64,000 bases of DNA from Mycolicibacterium wolinskyi (GCF_002101965.1 NZ_LQQA01000009.1:186001-250000), one strand, 5' to 3'. Numbered from the stretch's first letter, positions 1 through 8,154 are shown. The notes: generated by a model from the sequence alone, not told the origin. Numbers and translations are program-made.

Positions 1-898
1 GCTCCTGTTGAGCTGCCGTCGGGTCCTGGCCGACGATCCATGTGCGCCCGTGATCGGAGCAGTAGCCGTGGTACGCGATGGACACATCGGTCCACAGCAC
101 GTCGCCCTGCTGCAGTTCACGCTCGGTCGTCAGCAGCGGCAGCGCGAGGTCACCGGTGGTGGTCCAGGCGCCCTCGGCTCGCGACGCCGGCATGACCTGC
201 CAGATCGAGTCGAACATGTTGGTCGTGGCGCCGAGTTCGAACGCGTGCCGGACGAATTCGGCGGACAGGTCGATCTGGCGCACGCCGGGTGCCAGAGATT
301 TCTGGATCTCGGCGACGGCGTGTTCGGTGATCTGACACGCCCGCCGCACGCAGGCGATCTGGTCGATCGTCTTGACGAGCTTCGCCGCACCGACCACCGG
401 TGCCGCGTCCACCGGCGCGCTGGGAAACAGTGCGCTGCCTGCGCGGCGCATCGCGCCGGTCAACTCGTCGGTCGCGATCGTCGCACCGGCCGAAATGAGC
501 CCGGCGAAGATCTTCGCGAATTCGGCCACACCCTCGTCGAATTCGAGATAGACCGGCCCGTGCAGGTGATCGTCGGGCAGGCCCGATTCCATTGCCGCAC
601 CCTCCCGGAACGGCAGGAACAGGTGCGGGTGCTCATCGTCGGCAAGCACGACCGCGACCGGCCGCTCGACGTGTGACAGCCCCGCGTCCGCCAGCGGCCA
701 GCTGATACCCGTCGCGTACATGACGCTGCCGTTGCCGAGCAGCACCAGCGCGTCAACGCCCTGATCGGCCATTGCGGCGCGCAGGCGCGCACCGACCTCC
801 CGGCGCATCCGGGCGAAGTCGGGCTCGTCGGGGATGTCGAGCCAGGTGAACCCGGTCCGGGCGATCTGGGTGACGCCAGACTGAGTCGACGTCGTCAT
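1..898 (-). CDS. M24 family metallopeptidase (Xaa-Pro dipeptidase-like), 3' end missing
   Basis: The reading frame begins at ATG 898 and runs off the left edge, so about 299 N-terminal codons are visible. The first ~150 residues look like a creatinase/prolidase N-terminal domain. The later part is a pita-bread M24 fold: near the end of the visible sequence TDVSIAYHGYCSDHGRTW carries the two metal-binding aspartates spaced eleven residues apart that are typical of the family. The remaining metal ligands (His, Glu, Glu) would lie beyond the window. Family members hydrolyse X-Pro dipeptides or related C-N bonds such as creatine. It lies 61 bp downstream of the amidohydrolase in the P450 cluster, so it may act on an amide or amino acid conjugate of that substrate (inference). 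Confidence 0.85.
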   Translation of the reverse strand, partial: MTTSTQSGVTQIARTGFTWLDIPDEPDFARMRREVGARLRAAMADQGVDALVLLGNGSVMYATGISWPLADAGLSHVERPVAVVLADDEHPHLFLPFREGAAMESGLPDDHLHGPVYLEFDEGVAEFAKIFAGLISAGATIATDELTGAMRRAGSALFPSAPVDAAPVVGAAKLVKTIDQIACVRRACQITEHAVAEIQKSLAPGVRQIDLSAEFVRHAFELGATTNMFDSIWQVMPASRAEGAWTTTGDLALPLLTTERELQQGDVLWTDVSIAYHGYCSDHGRTWIVGQDPTAAQQE

Positions 899-959
899 GC
901 GATTGCCTCGCAGGCTCGGCTCCCGCATTTCGGACACATGGTTCGCTCGCAAGCGTCGC

Positions 960-2126
960 TCACAGAACCCCCAGGAACTTCTGCACATTCGTGCTGACGA
1001 TCTTGACGGCGTTCTCCGCACCGACCGCGTCCACCACGGTGGCCAGGGACTTCTCCGAATACCCGAACGTGCTCTCGTTGTGGGGGTAGTCGCTGGACCA
1101 CATCACGTTGTCGACGCCGATGTCGTCGATCAGCCGTAGCCCGAGCGGGTCGACCATGAACGAGGCCGCCATGTGCCTGTCCCAGTAGTGCCGGACGTCG
1201 TGCTGGAGTTCGTGGTTGAACATGTGCCGGTAGGACGCGAGCATGTGTTCGGCGTCCTGCAATGCCGTTGGCACCCAGGCGATTCCGCCCTCGAACCAGC
1301 CGATCTTGAGCTTGGGATGACGATCGAGGATGCCGGAGAAGACATACTTGGCGAACTGCTCGCGGAACGAGTCGACATTGACCATCATGCCGACCACGAC
1401 GCTGTTGTTCTCGCACGGGGTCTTGGGCGGCGTCTCGCCGATGTGGTGGCTGACCGGGATGCCCGATGCCTCGATCTCGTCCCAGACGGCGTCCATCGCG
1501 GTGCTGCCGTAGTCGTAGATGTTGCCGTCGTCGTCCTTACCCGGGTTGAGCGGGAGCAGGAACGTCTTGAGGCCCAGCGATTTCAGTTCGTCGAGCGTGC
1601 TGCGCGCGCCCTTGGGGTCCCACCAGTTGATCAGCCCGACACCGTAGAAATGCCCGCCGGACTGTTCCTGCAGGGCGGCGATGTGCTCGTTGTAGATGCG
1701 GAACACCCGCTCCCGCAGCCCCTTGTCGGGGTAGTGGAACAGGGCCAGCACCGCGTTGGGGAACGCCAGTTCCTTGTCTATGCCATCCTCTTTGAGTTCG
1801 CGGATGCGGGCCTCGATGTTGTTCGACGCGGCGCCTGCCAGGTCGTCGTACTGCATCAGCACCCGGCCGAAATCGCCTCCGGTCCAGGCCTTGCCCTTCA
1901 TGCCGACCATGTAGGCGCCGTCCTCGTACCAGATCCGTGGCGCGGCGCCCTTGAGTTCCTCGGGGAAGCGGTCGTAGAAGATGTCGTCGGCCACCGAGAT
2001 GTGGTTGTCGGCAGAGAAGATCTCGGTGCCTTCCGGTAGCCCGAGGTCACCGGTCGCATGGCCGCGGCGGTTCTTCGGGGCGCCGAAGCCTTCGGGTGGG
2101 TAGAGGGTCTGTGTCGCGGTGGACAT
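960..2126 (-). CDS. Amidohydrolase-2 family metal-dependent hydrolase
   Basis: A 388-residue protein resembling the amidohydrolase_2 TIM-barrel family (ACMSD/gamma-resorcylate decarboxylase relatives). The strand-1 metal motif appears as SADNHIS near residue 40. A histidine-rich SHHIGETP segment lies mid-protein, and a C-terminal WSSDYPHNEST carries the metal-ligand aspartate typical of the family. Members hydrolyse C-O/C-N bonds or decarboxylate aromatic acids; the reaction here cannot be told from sequence. It lies 43 bp downstream of the P450 gene and upstream of an M24 peptidase, on the same strand as the TetR-ferredoxin-P450 genes, and is probably co-transcribed with them. Confidence 0.85.
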   Translation of the reverse strand: MSTATQTLYPPEGFGAPKNRRGHATGDLGLPEGTEIFSADNHISVADDIFYDRFPEELKGAAPRIWYEDGAYMVGMKGKAWTGGDFGRVLMQYDDLAGAASNNIEARIRELKEDGIDKELAFPNAVLALFHYPDKGLRERVFRIYNEHIAALQEQSGGHFYGVGLINWWDPKGARSTLDELKSLGLKTFLLPLNPGKDDDGNIYDYGSTAMDAVWDEIEASGIPVSHHIGETPPKTPCENNSVVVGMMVNVDSFREQFAKYVFSGILDRHPKLKIGWFEGGIAWVPTALQDAEHMLASYRHMFNHELQHDVRHYWDRHMAASFMVDPLGLRLIDDIGVDNVMWSSDYPHNESTFGYSEKSLATVVDAVGAENAVKIVSTNVQKFLGVL

Positions 2127-2169
2127 GTCAAATCTCCATTCGGCGGTCAGGGCTGAAAGTCGTTGTGGA

Positions 2170-3399
2170 TCACCAGGTCACGGGAAGTTCGTATACGCCG
2201 TAGGCGAGCCGGTCATGCTTGAACGGCACGTCTTCGAGTGGAATGGCCAGCCGCAGGGTCGGGATGCGGCGCAGCAGCGTGTGAAAGACGATCTGCAGTT
2301 CGGCCCGGGCCAGTTGCTGCCCGACACACTGGTGGCGCCCGTAGCCGAAGCCCAGTTGCTGGCCGGCGTCGCGGCTCAGGTCGAGCTTGTCGGGCTCGGG
2401 GTAGGCCTTGGCGTCCCAGTTGGCCGGCGCCAGGTCGATGATGATGCCCTCACCGGCACGGATGGTCTCACCGCCGATCTCGATGTCCTCGATCGCGACG
2501 CGACGCTGCCCGGTCTGGATGATCGACAGGTAACGCATCAGCTCCTCGACCGCGTTGGCGATCACCTTGGGATCCTCGGCGTTGCGCAAGAAGTCGGCCT
2601 GCTCGGGATTCTCCAGCAGTGCCAGCACGCCGATACCGATCATGTTCGCCGTCGTCTCGTGCCCGGCGATCAACAGTCCGGTGCCGAGCTGTGCGGCTTC
2701 CTTGACGCTGATCTCCCCGGCGGTGACGCGCTCGGCCAGATCGGAGACCGCGTCCTCGGCGGGATTGGCCTGCTTTTCCTCGACGAGATCGATCAGATAT
2801 TGATGCAGGCTCATCGCGCCTTTTTGCATGGCGTCGGCCGCCGCATAGCGGGCCAGGCCGGCGTTGGCGTGCTCCTGGAAGAACTCGTGGTCCGCGTAAG
2901 GCACGCCGAGCATTTCGCTGATCACCACCGTCGGCACCGGGAGTGCCAGCTTCGCGACGATGTCGGCCGGTTGCGGTCCGGCCAGAATCTCGTCGATGCA
3001 GTCGTCGGTGATCTTCTGGATGGCCGGCCGCAATCCTTCGACACGGCGGAAGGTGAACGGCTTGGACAGCATCCGGCGGAACCGGGTGTGCTCCTCGGCA
3101 TCTGAGGTGAACACCGAACGCGGCCGTTTGTCGACCGTGGCGAGCATGTGTTCGTTCCAGTGCGGGAATCCCGAGCGACGGTCGTCGACACTGACCCTGG
3201 AGTCGGAGAACAGCGTGCGGGCCTCTTCGTGTCCGGTGATGAGCCACGGGGTGTCGCCGTTCCAGATGCGCACGCGGAACAGGCCTTTGGGGTTACCGAG
3301 CATCGGCGGCGGCGGCGCGAACGGGCACCGCGCGTCGCGCTCCATCGGGTAGTCGGGGATCTCGGTGTGTGTCAGCGTTTCGGTCATCGTGTCGTTCAT
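2170..3399 (-). CDS. Cytochrome P450 monooxygenase
   Basis: A 409-residue soluble bacterial P450. The I-helix oxygen-activation motif AGHETT is at 245-250, the K-helix ExxR is E286-R289, and the heme-binding loop FGYGRHQCVGQQ has its ligand at Cys358. The enzyme should hydroxylate a lipophilic substrate using electrons from a ferredoxin. A 3Fe-4S ferredoxin gene lies directly upstream and its stop overlaps this ATG by 4 bp (ATGA), so the two are translationally coupled and the ferredoxin is the likely redox partner. No ferredoxin reductase is encoded nearby. The CYP subfamily cannot be assigned without a tree. Confidence 0.96.
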   Translation of the reverse strand: MNDTMTETLTHTEIPDYPMERDARCPFAPPPPMLGNPKGLFRVRIWNGDTPWLITGHEEARTLFSDSRVSVDDRRSGFPHWNEHMLATVDKRPRSVFTSDAEEHTRFRRMLSKPFTFRRVEGLRPAIQKITDDCIDEILAGPQPADIVAKLALPVPTVVISEMLGVPYADHEFFQEHANAGLARYAAADAMQKGAMSLHQYLIDLVEEKQANPAEDAVSDLAERVTAGEISVKEAAQLGTGLLIAGHETTANMIGIGVLALLENPEQADFLRNAEDPKVIANAVEELMRYLSIIQTGQRRVAIEDIEIGGETIRAGEGIIIDLAPANWDAKAYPEPDKLDLSRDAGQQLGFGYGRHQCVGQQLARAELQIVFHTLLRRIPTLRLAIPLEDVPFKHDRLAYGVYELPVTW

Positions 3400-3590
3400 T
3401 CCTCGATGTCTATGGCCAGGGCTGGGCAGGCCGCCGCGGCGCGACGGGCGTTGTCGGCTTGGTCAGGCCCGGGGCTGTCGTCGAGCAGCAACACGACGCC
3501 GTCCTCGTCACGCTGGTCGAACAGCTCGCCGGCATTGAGCACGCATTGACCGGACGAGACGCACTTTTCCTGGTCGACGGTGACTTTCAT
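3396..3590 (-). CDS. 3Fe-4S ferredoxin, P450 redox partner
   Basis: A 64-residue ferredoxin with Cys10, Cys16 and Cys55-Pro, i.e. the C-x5-C...CP arrangement of actinobacterial single-cluster ferredoxins. The position that would be a fourth cysteine is Ser13, which suggests a 3Fe-4S rather than a 4Fe-4S cluster. The C-terminus is acidic (DIEE). Its start overlaps the TetR stop by 4 bp and its stop overlaps the P450 start by 4 bp, giving a tightly coupled TetR-ferredoxin-P450 unit. It presumably passes electrons from a reductase encoded elsewhere to the adjacent P450. Confidence 0.93.
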   Translation of the reverse strand: MKVTVDQEKCVSSGQCVLNAGELFDQRDEDGVVLLLDDSPGPDQADNARRAAAACPALAIDIEE

Positions 3591-4273
3591 GGCAGATCGC
3601 CTTGTTCGGTGACGGGCGCCAACCAGAGACCGACGATCGCGTCGATCAGGCCGGATGCCGCGCCCTGCCACGATGCCCTCGGCACGCTCGCGCCTTGGGC
3701 CAACGCACGTTCCCGGTCGGCGCAGCTGTGCATCAACAAATTCCGGGCCATGATGTTGCGTTCGGCGCGGATCTCGGCGGGCAGATCCGGCAGGCAGTTG
3801 TTCATCCCGTCGATGACCTGCACCAGCGACGGCGAGCTGAGCGCGTCGCGGACCACGATGTTGTGATACGCCGGGTCGGTCATCACCTGCGCGGCGAACC
3901 GCGCGTACCACGTCGGATTCCCCAGTGCGGCAAGGTGGTCGGTCAGTGGCTGGACCAGGCAGCTGACCCAATCCCGCAAGTCGGCCGAGTCATCGATGGT
4001 GTCGACCATCCGTTCGCGCAGAAACTCTATGGGTCCGCGATGTTTGTGTTCGATCGCTCGCACCAGATCGGTCTTGGTGCCGAAGTGGTAGCCCACCGCG
4101 GCGTTGTTGCCCTGCCCGGCCGCCTCGCTGACCTGGCGGTTGGACACCGCGAATACGCCGTGCTCGGCGTAGAGCCGTTCCGCCGCCTTGAGGATCGCCT
4201 CCTGGGTACTGCTGGCCCGGTCGGCCCGAGCCATCCGGCTGGCTGTCGTCACCGTTCCAGTGAACCGCGTCAC
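3587..4273 (-). CDS. TetR family transcriptional regulator of the P450 cluster
   Basis: A 228-residue protein if the GTG at 4273 is used; an ATG at 4234 (MARADRASS...) is an equally plausible start just ahead of the DNA-binding domain. The N-terminal TetR helix-turn-helix is clear (ILKAAERLYAEHG...VSEAAG...VGYHFGTK). The rest is a ligand-binding/dimerisation domain with no recognisable specificity. It is the first gene of the ferredoxin-P450-amidohydrolase-M24 series. A 19-bp sequence lies 9 bp upstream of the GTG and recurs exactly before the neighbouring SDR, so it is the likely autoregulatory operator (inference). Confidence 0.9.
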   Translation of the reverse strand: MTRFTGTVTTASRMARADRASSTQEAILKAAERLYAEHGVFAVSNRQVSEAAGQGNNAAVGYHFGTKTDLVRAIEHKHRGPIEFLRERMVDTIDDSADLRDWVSCLVQPLTDHLAALGNPTWYARFAAQVMTDPAYHNIVVRDALSSPSLVQVIDGMNNCLPDLPAEIRAERNIMARNLLMHSCADRERALAQGASVPRASWQGAASGLIDAIVGLWLAPVTEQGDLP

Positions 4274-4281
4274 AGCCTTTA

Positions 4282-4300
4282 AGTCAAGCGACTGATTTAA
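4282..4300. promoter_or_regulatory. Candidate TetR operator, copy 1
   Basis: The 19-mer AGTCAAGCGACTGATTTAA lies immediately upstream of the TetR gene at 3587-4273 and is repeated without change at 5276-5294. It contains the inverted repeat AGTC-AAGC-GACT. Position and exact duplication suggest it is the binding site of the adjacent TetR protein. Confidence 0.6.
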
Positions 4301-4328
4301 GTTAGACGCGCTTGGCCGGTTTCTCGTC

Positions 4329-4383
4329 GAGACTGCGTCGAGGGTCGCTCCGATGCGCGGATCACGACCGTGGACGCAGTCTC
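4329..4383 (-). terminator. Candidate hairpin terminator after the SDR gene
   Basis: The 11-bp arms GAGACTGCGTC (4329-4339) and GACGCAGTCTC (4373-4383) are perfect inverted repeats around a 33-nt loop, six bases beyond the SDR stop. There is no T-tract, which is common for mycobacterial terminator-like hairpins. It would separate SDR transcription from the TetR promoter. Confidence 0.45.
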
Positions 4384-4388
4384 AGCCG

Positions 4389-5204
4389 TCAGCGCGCGGG
4401 CTTCTCTTTCCGGACGAGAACCTTGCCCGCAACGGTGCCCCCGTCGATCGGCAGCACTGTGCCGGTGACGTAGCGCGAGCGGTCGGTGGCGAAATACAGC
4501 GCCGCCTCCGCCACATCCTCGACCGTCCCTTCGCGTTTGAGCGGGCGATCATTGCGCATCTGGGCGCGAATCCCTTCCTCGAACTCCTCGAGGCGTTGCC
4601 GGTCTTCCGCAGAGGCCGATTTGGCGACGATCGCGGTCCGGATGTTGCCGGGGGCGATCGCGTTGACCCGGATCTCGTAGTGCGCCAGTTCGATCGCCGC
4701 AGACTTGGTGAACTGTATGACGGCGGCCTTGGACGCGCGATACGTCATCACTCCCCCGCCTGCCTGGATTCCGCCGATCGAGGTGAGGTTGAGGATTGAG
4801 CCCCCGCCGTGTTCGGCCATGTGCCGTGCGGCATCGCGGGTACCCGCCATCACACCGAGCACGTTGACTCCCATGACCCGATGAAAATCGGCGAGGTCGT
4901 CATCGAGGAAGCGACGATGCATCGTGCCGGAGATACCGGCATTGTTCACCATGACGTGCAGGCCGCCGAATCTTTCGACCGCGGCGTCTACGAGCGCGGT
5001 GACCTGTTCGGGATCCGATACGTCGGTCGGCAGGAACGCCGTGTCACCGCCCAGCTCCTCGACGAGGGCCGCGCCCCGGTCCTTTTCGACGTCACCGATC
5101 AACACCGCGGCCCCCTCGGCGACGAACCTCCGCACGAGGCCCTCACCCAGGCCGGCCGAACCGCCGGTGATCACCGCGACTTTTCCTGCCAGTTCATTGC
5201 TCAT
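4389..5204 (-). CDS. Short-chain dehydrogenase/reductase (classical SDR)
   Basis: A 271-residue SDR from ATG 5204 (MSNELAGKVAVITGG); an upstream in-frame TTG at 5258 is less likely. The coenzyme motif TGGSAGLG is near residue 14. An acidic residue after strand 2 (GDVEKD) favours NAD(H). NNAG, the catalytic serine (LTSIGG) and YRASK (YxxxK) are present. It should interconvert an alcohol and a ketone. Its upstream region carries the same 19-bp site found before the P450-cluster TetR gene, so it probably belongs to the same regulon and may oxidise the alcohol made by the P450 (inference). Confidence 0.92.
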   Translation of the reverse strand: MSNELAGKVAVITGGSAGLGEGLVRRFVAEGAAVLIGDVEKDRGAALVEELGGDTAFLPTDVSDPEQVTALVDAAVERFGGLHVMVNNAGISGTMHRRFLDDDLADFHRVMGVNVLGVMAGTRDAARHMAEHGGGSILNLTSIGGIQAGGGVMTYRASKAAVIQFTKSAAIELAHYEIRVNAIAPGNIRTAIVAKSASAEDRQRLEEFEEGIRAQMRNDRPLKREGTVEDVAEAALYFATDRSRYVTGTVLPIDGGTVAGKVLVRKEKPAR

Positions 5205-5275
5205 GTAGGCCGCAAGCCCTTTCTCATCGGCCGCACCGGGGGCGACGCTTCGACTCAACCCGCTCGAAGGAGTTC

Positions 5276-5294
5276 AGTCAAGCGACTGATTTAA
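5276..5294. promoter_or_regulatory. Candidate TetR operator, copy 2
   Basis: An exact second copy of the 19-mer at 4282-4300, 71 bp upstream of the SDR ATG and 85 bp upstream of the divergent DUF2236 ATG. It could bring either flanking gene under the TetR regulator at 3587-4273; the SDR is favoured because the DUF2236 gene has its own palindrome. Confidence 0.6.
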
Positions 5295-5349
5295 CCGAGA
5301 AACACTGACTCTCTTGCCTCTTGACGCCGGGCGCCAGCGGGGGTCAGAA

Positions 5350-5368
5350 TTCCTACACCGTGTAGGAA
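5350..5368. promoter_or_regulatory. Perfect palindromic operator before the DUF2236 gene
   Basis: TTCCTACACCGTGTAGGAA has two perfect 9-bp arms around one central base and lies 11-30 nt upstream of the ATG at 5380, just before the ribosome-binding site. The TACAC/GTGTA core and length suit a TetR dimer. The TetR gene three positions downstream (6716-7339) is the obvious candidate. Confidence 0.65.
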
Positions 5369-5379
5369 ATGGGGGAAAC

Positions 5380-6486
5380 ATGAGAAAGTTCCGCGATAGG
5401 GCATTGAGCGCGTTTGCCGGCAGGTTCGACTGGCTGTCACTACCCACCGCAGAACCCGCCGAGGACTACGGGTTCTTCGGGCCGGGCTCGGTGACCTGGA
5501 AGGTCTGGAGCTACCCGACGTCACTGTCGATCGGGTTCCAGCGCGCCGTCGTCATCGAGGAACTCGACCCCGCGCTCGTCGCCGCGGTCGACCGGACCCA
5601 GGGCATCTACCAACGACCCCGAACTCGATATGACCGCACGTTGCGCTACTTCGCCATGGTCGCCTTCGACGACAGCGTCTCGACGACGCAGGCCGCCGAC
5701 GTGCTGGTGAAGATCCATTCGAAGGCCGTCGGCACCGATCCGGTGACCGGACAGGCCTACGACGCCAACAATCCGGCCTCGCAGCTGTGGATCCACCTGA
5801 CGGCATGGCACTCGATCCTGTGCGCGTACGAGAAGTTCGGTCCCGGAAGGCTTTCGCCTGAGGAAGAAGAGCGGTACTGGGCCGAGTGCGCACGTGCCGC
5901 CGAGCTACAGACTTTCGACCCGGCCGACGTGCCCCGCACTCGCGAGGGTGTCCGGGAGTACTTCGAGCAGATGCGCCCGCAGCTCATCGGCTCCGACATC
6001 GCCCAGAAGGCCATGCGCCATCTGCTGCGCGCGGACGTGATGTTGCCGCAGATGCCCCTCCTGCTCCGGCCGGCCACCCTGGTGATCACGGCGATGCTGC
6101 GCCGCGCGACGTTGTCGACGATGCCTCGCTGGATGCGAAAGATGGGTGGGCTGAGCACTTCCCGGCTGCTGGACGCCGCGATCGTACCGCCGATGAGTGC
6201 GGCGTTCACGGTCATCTCGATGAGCACGCGGCTTCAGCTGATCCTGTTGCGGCTGATCTCCCCGGCAACGCTGCCCATCGGCACGCGGGTGCTGCGCGAG
6301 ATCCCACCGCACTGCCGTGTCACCCTGACGCCACGCGAAGCCCAGCAGCAGTACGGCTACAAGGTCCCCGCCCAGGCCCACCTCGAATTCCGGGAGCGGC
6401 AGCTGGCCCGGGTGTTCGGCGAGGGGCTTGCGCCGAGCGATCAGGGCCTCGTCGAATCCGAGCCCATCCTGGGTGCGATCGGGTGA
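5380..6486 (+). CDS. DUF2236 (MpaB/Lcp-like) oxygenase family protein
   Basis: A 368-residue protein starting at ATG 5380 behind a GGGGGAAA ribosome-binding site. It resembles the oxygenase-MpaB/latex-clearing-protein family (DUF2236): an early GPGSVTWKVWS segment, a conserved arginine-rich region (RTRYDRTLRYFAMVAFDD), and IHSKAVGTD followed by NNPASQLWIHLTAWHS, whose histidines include the expected heme ligands. Characterised relatives are b-type heme oxygenases; most mycobacterial members have no known substrate. It is followed without a gap (TGATG overlap) by a small membrane protein and then a TetR gene. Confidence 0.8.
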   Translation: MRKFRDRALSAFAGRFDWLSLPTAEPAEDYGFFGPGSVTWKVWSYPTSLSIGFQRAVVIEELDPALVAAVDRTQGIYQRPRTRYDRTLRYFAMVAFDDSVSTTQAADVLVKIHSKAVGTDPVTGQAYDANNPASQLWIHLTAWHSILCAYEKFGPGRLSPEEEERYWAECARAAELQTFDPADVPRTREGVREYFEQMRPQLIGSDIAQKAMRHLLRADVMLPQMPLLLRPATLVITAMLRRATLSTMPRWMRKMGGLSTSRLLDAAIVPPMSAAFTVISMSTRLQLILLRLISPATLPIGTRVLREIPPHCRVTLTPREAQQQYGYKVPAQAHLEFRERQLARVFGEGLAPSDQGLVESEPILGAIG

Positions 6487-6707
6487 TGTCGTTGCTGCGC
6501 AGGGTTCTCGACCACCAGCTCAGTGTCCGCCAGCTCACCTATGTGGCCACGACGCTGGCAGTGCCGTACCTGGCGGTCGGGGTGTTCTGGGCGTTCGGCC
6601 GGCACGAGCATCTGGAAAGGCTCACCGGCCTGGACCGGTTCTTCTCTATCCTCGGAGAGATAGTGGCCTGGCCGGTTCTGGTCATAGCCGATGTCCACCT
6701 GACCTGA
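6486..6707 (+). CDS. Small membrane protein, unknown function
   Basis: A 73-residue protein whose ATG overlaps the stop of the DUF2236 gene (TGATG), so it is translationally coupled to it. Residues ~18-38 (YVATTLAVPYLAVGVFWAF) and ~54-70 (FSILGEIVAWPVLVIAD) form two hydrophobic segments, the second weak. No family is recognised. Coupling to an oxygenase-like gene suggests it helps place or stabilise that protein at the membrane (inference). Confidence 0.65.
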   Translation: MSLLRRVLDHQLSVRQLTYVATTLAVPYLAVGVFWAFGRHEHLERLTGLDRFFSILGEIVAWPVLVIADVHLT

Positions 6708-6715
6708 GGATCGCC

Positions 6716-7339
6716 CTGACCACCGAGACCGCCAAACGCACCCGCGCCGAGCACCTCGGGCCGGATCGTCGCCGCCCGCAAGTACTCGACGCCGCGCTCG
6801 AGATCGCCGCGAGCGAGGGCGTCGCCAACGTGACCATGGGTGCGGTGGCGGCACGGCTGGGTGTCACGCGGCCGGTCGTATACGCGTGCTACGGCGGGCG
6901 TGGCGAACTGCTCGCCGCGCTGCTGGAGCGCGAAACCGAGGTCACGCTGGCGAATCTGCTCGCCATGCTCCCGCCGGAACGGACGGGTTCGGTTGAGCAG
7001 ATGTTCGTCGACGGGTTCTGCGCGCTGCTCACCACCGTCCGCGAGCGTCCCAGTGCGTGGCAGATCATGTTCACCGTTGACCTCGATCCGGTGCTCGACG
7101 CCGCGATCGTGCGTGGCCGGGCCCAGATCGGCGAACAGGTGGCCGCGGTGATGCGCCCACTGATGCAACGCTGGCAGGTCGAAGACATCGACGTCGTGCT
7201 ACCGCCGCTGTCCGAGGTGTTTCTCGCGATCTGCGAGTCGGCAATCCGCATGCTGCTCAATGACCCCGACCATTGGACACCCGAGCGCTTGGCCGCGATC
7301 GTCGGCCCGGCCGCCTATCGCGCGATGCGGGCGCGTTGA
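6716..7339 (+). CDS. TetR family regulator with apparent CTG start
   Basis: A 207-residue TetR protein: N-terminal HTH (VLDAALEIAASEGV...VAARLGVTRPVVYACYGGRGELL) and a C-terminal domain of usual size. No ATG, GTG or TTG occurs in frame between the preceding gene and the HTH. The best start is CTG at 6716, which has a GAGGA ribosome-binding site at 6706-6710, five bases upstream and overlapping the previous stop. A start farther upstream would lie within the small membrane-protein gene. It probably represses the DUF2236 operon through the palindrome at 5350-5368. Its 3' end overlaps the convergent hydrolase gene by 25 bp. Confidence 0.82.
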   Translation: MTTETAKRTRAEHLGPDRRRPQVLDAALEIAASEGVANVTMGAVAARLGVTRPVVYACYGGRGELLAALLERETEVTLANLLAMLPPERTGSVEQMFVDGFCALLTTVRERPSAWQIMFTVDLDPVLDAAIVRGRAQIGEQVAAVMRPLMQRWQVEDIDVVLPPLSEVFLAICESAIRMLLNDPDHWTPERLAAIVGPAAYRAMRAR

Positions 7340-8154
7340 CCTGCCAGGAATTCCGACAGCAGGCCGTTGACGGCATCAGGTTGCTCGATCTGCGGGCAGT
7401 GGCCCGCGTTCTCGATGACCGCTGATCGCGCACCGGTGATCTGCGCCGCGATCTCGGCGGCCCAGCCGGCGGGCAGCAGCTTGTCGGACGCGCCCTCGAC
7501 GATCAACGTCGGCACACCGATGCGTTCGTAGGCACGGGCCGACGACGGGGCCGGCGGCGGATCCAGACCGGGACGGCGGAAGCGGGCTGCTGCCAACGCT
7601 TCCCACGCACCGGGTGCGATGCTCGACTCGTATCGCCTGCGCACGTACGCGTCGTCGGCGGGATACGCCGGGTCGGCGAACAACGCCGCGACGATGCGCC
7701 GCATCCCGTCGAACGTCGCGTCGTAGTCGTAGAGGGCGGCCATGTGCTCGTTGCGCTGGATCTCGCCGCCACCGCAGATCGCGACGAGCGATCGCACCGG
7801 AAGCCGGGGAGCGTCCGAGGTCGCGTCGACGAGCAGGTTGATCGCGCCCATCGAGTTGCCGACGAAATGTGCTGCGTCCACACCCAATTCGGCGCAGAAC
7901 CGGGCGATGTGGCGAATCCGCAGCCCCCGGCCGTCGTTGAAGTCGACGACCTTGGCGCTGCCACCGAAGCCCAGCATGTCCGGCGCCAGCACCCGGTAGT
8001 CCTCGGCCAGGGCGTCGATGGTGCGCTCCCAGCCGAGTTCGGCGTTCACCCCGAACTCACCGCCGTGCAACAGGATCACGGTGTCGCCGGCACCGGCTTC
8101 CAGGTAACTGGTCGCCAGGCCGTCGATGTCGACGATGTGACGCCGGTACGTCAC
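7315..8154 (-). CDS. Alpha/beta-fold hydrolase
   Basis: A 279-residue hydrolase with the oxyanion motif HGG (~30), nucleophile elbow GNSMG (~100), an acid in EGASDK and the catalytic histidine in AGHCPQIEQP. The layout is close to meta-cleavage-product hydrolases and epoxide-hydrolase-like enzymes. It is the last gene of the long operon that starts at 17061. Because another MhpC-like hydrolase is encoded at 16183-17061, this one may act on a later ester, lactone or second cleavage product. Its start overlaps the stop of the flavin reductase gene by 4 bp. Confidence 0.9.
   Translation of the reverse strand: MTYRRHIVDIDGLATSYLEAGAGDTVILLHGGEFGVNAELGWERTIDALAEDYRVLAPDMLGFGGSAKVVDFNDGRGLRIRHIARFCAELGVDAAHFVGNSMGAINLLVDATSDAPRLPVRSLVAICGGGEIQRNEHMAALYDYDATFDGMRRIVAALFADPAYPADDAYVRRRYESSIAPGAWEALAAARFRRPGLDPPPAPSSARAYERIGVPTLIVEGASDKLLPAGWAAEIAAQITGARSAVIENAGHCPQIEQPDAVNGLLSEFLAGQRARIAR

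Noticed and set aside
1173..2039. Long plus-strand frame opposite the amidohydrolase
   Set aside because: It has no domain, is rich in Val, Asp, Arg and Gln as expected from antisense of high-GC genes, and lies wholly within a well-supported minus-strand gene.
2119..3105. Long plus-strand frame opposite the P450 gene
   Set aside because: The minus-strand frame has all P450 motifs; the plus frame has none and is an antisense artefact.
7315..7339. 25-bp overlap between TetR and hydrolase genes as a sign of a wrong stop
   Set aside because: Both C-termini have normal lengths and the genes are convergent; short convergent overlaps recur elsewhere in the window.
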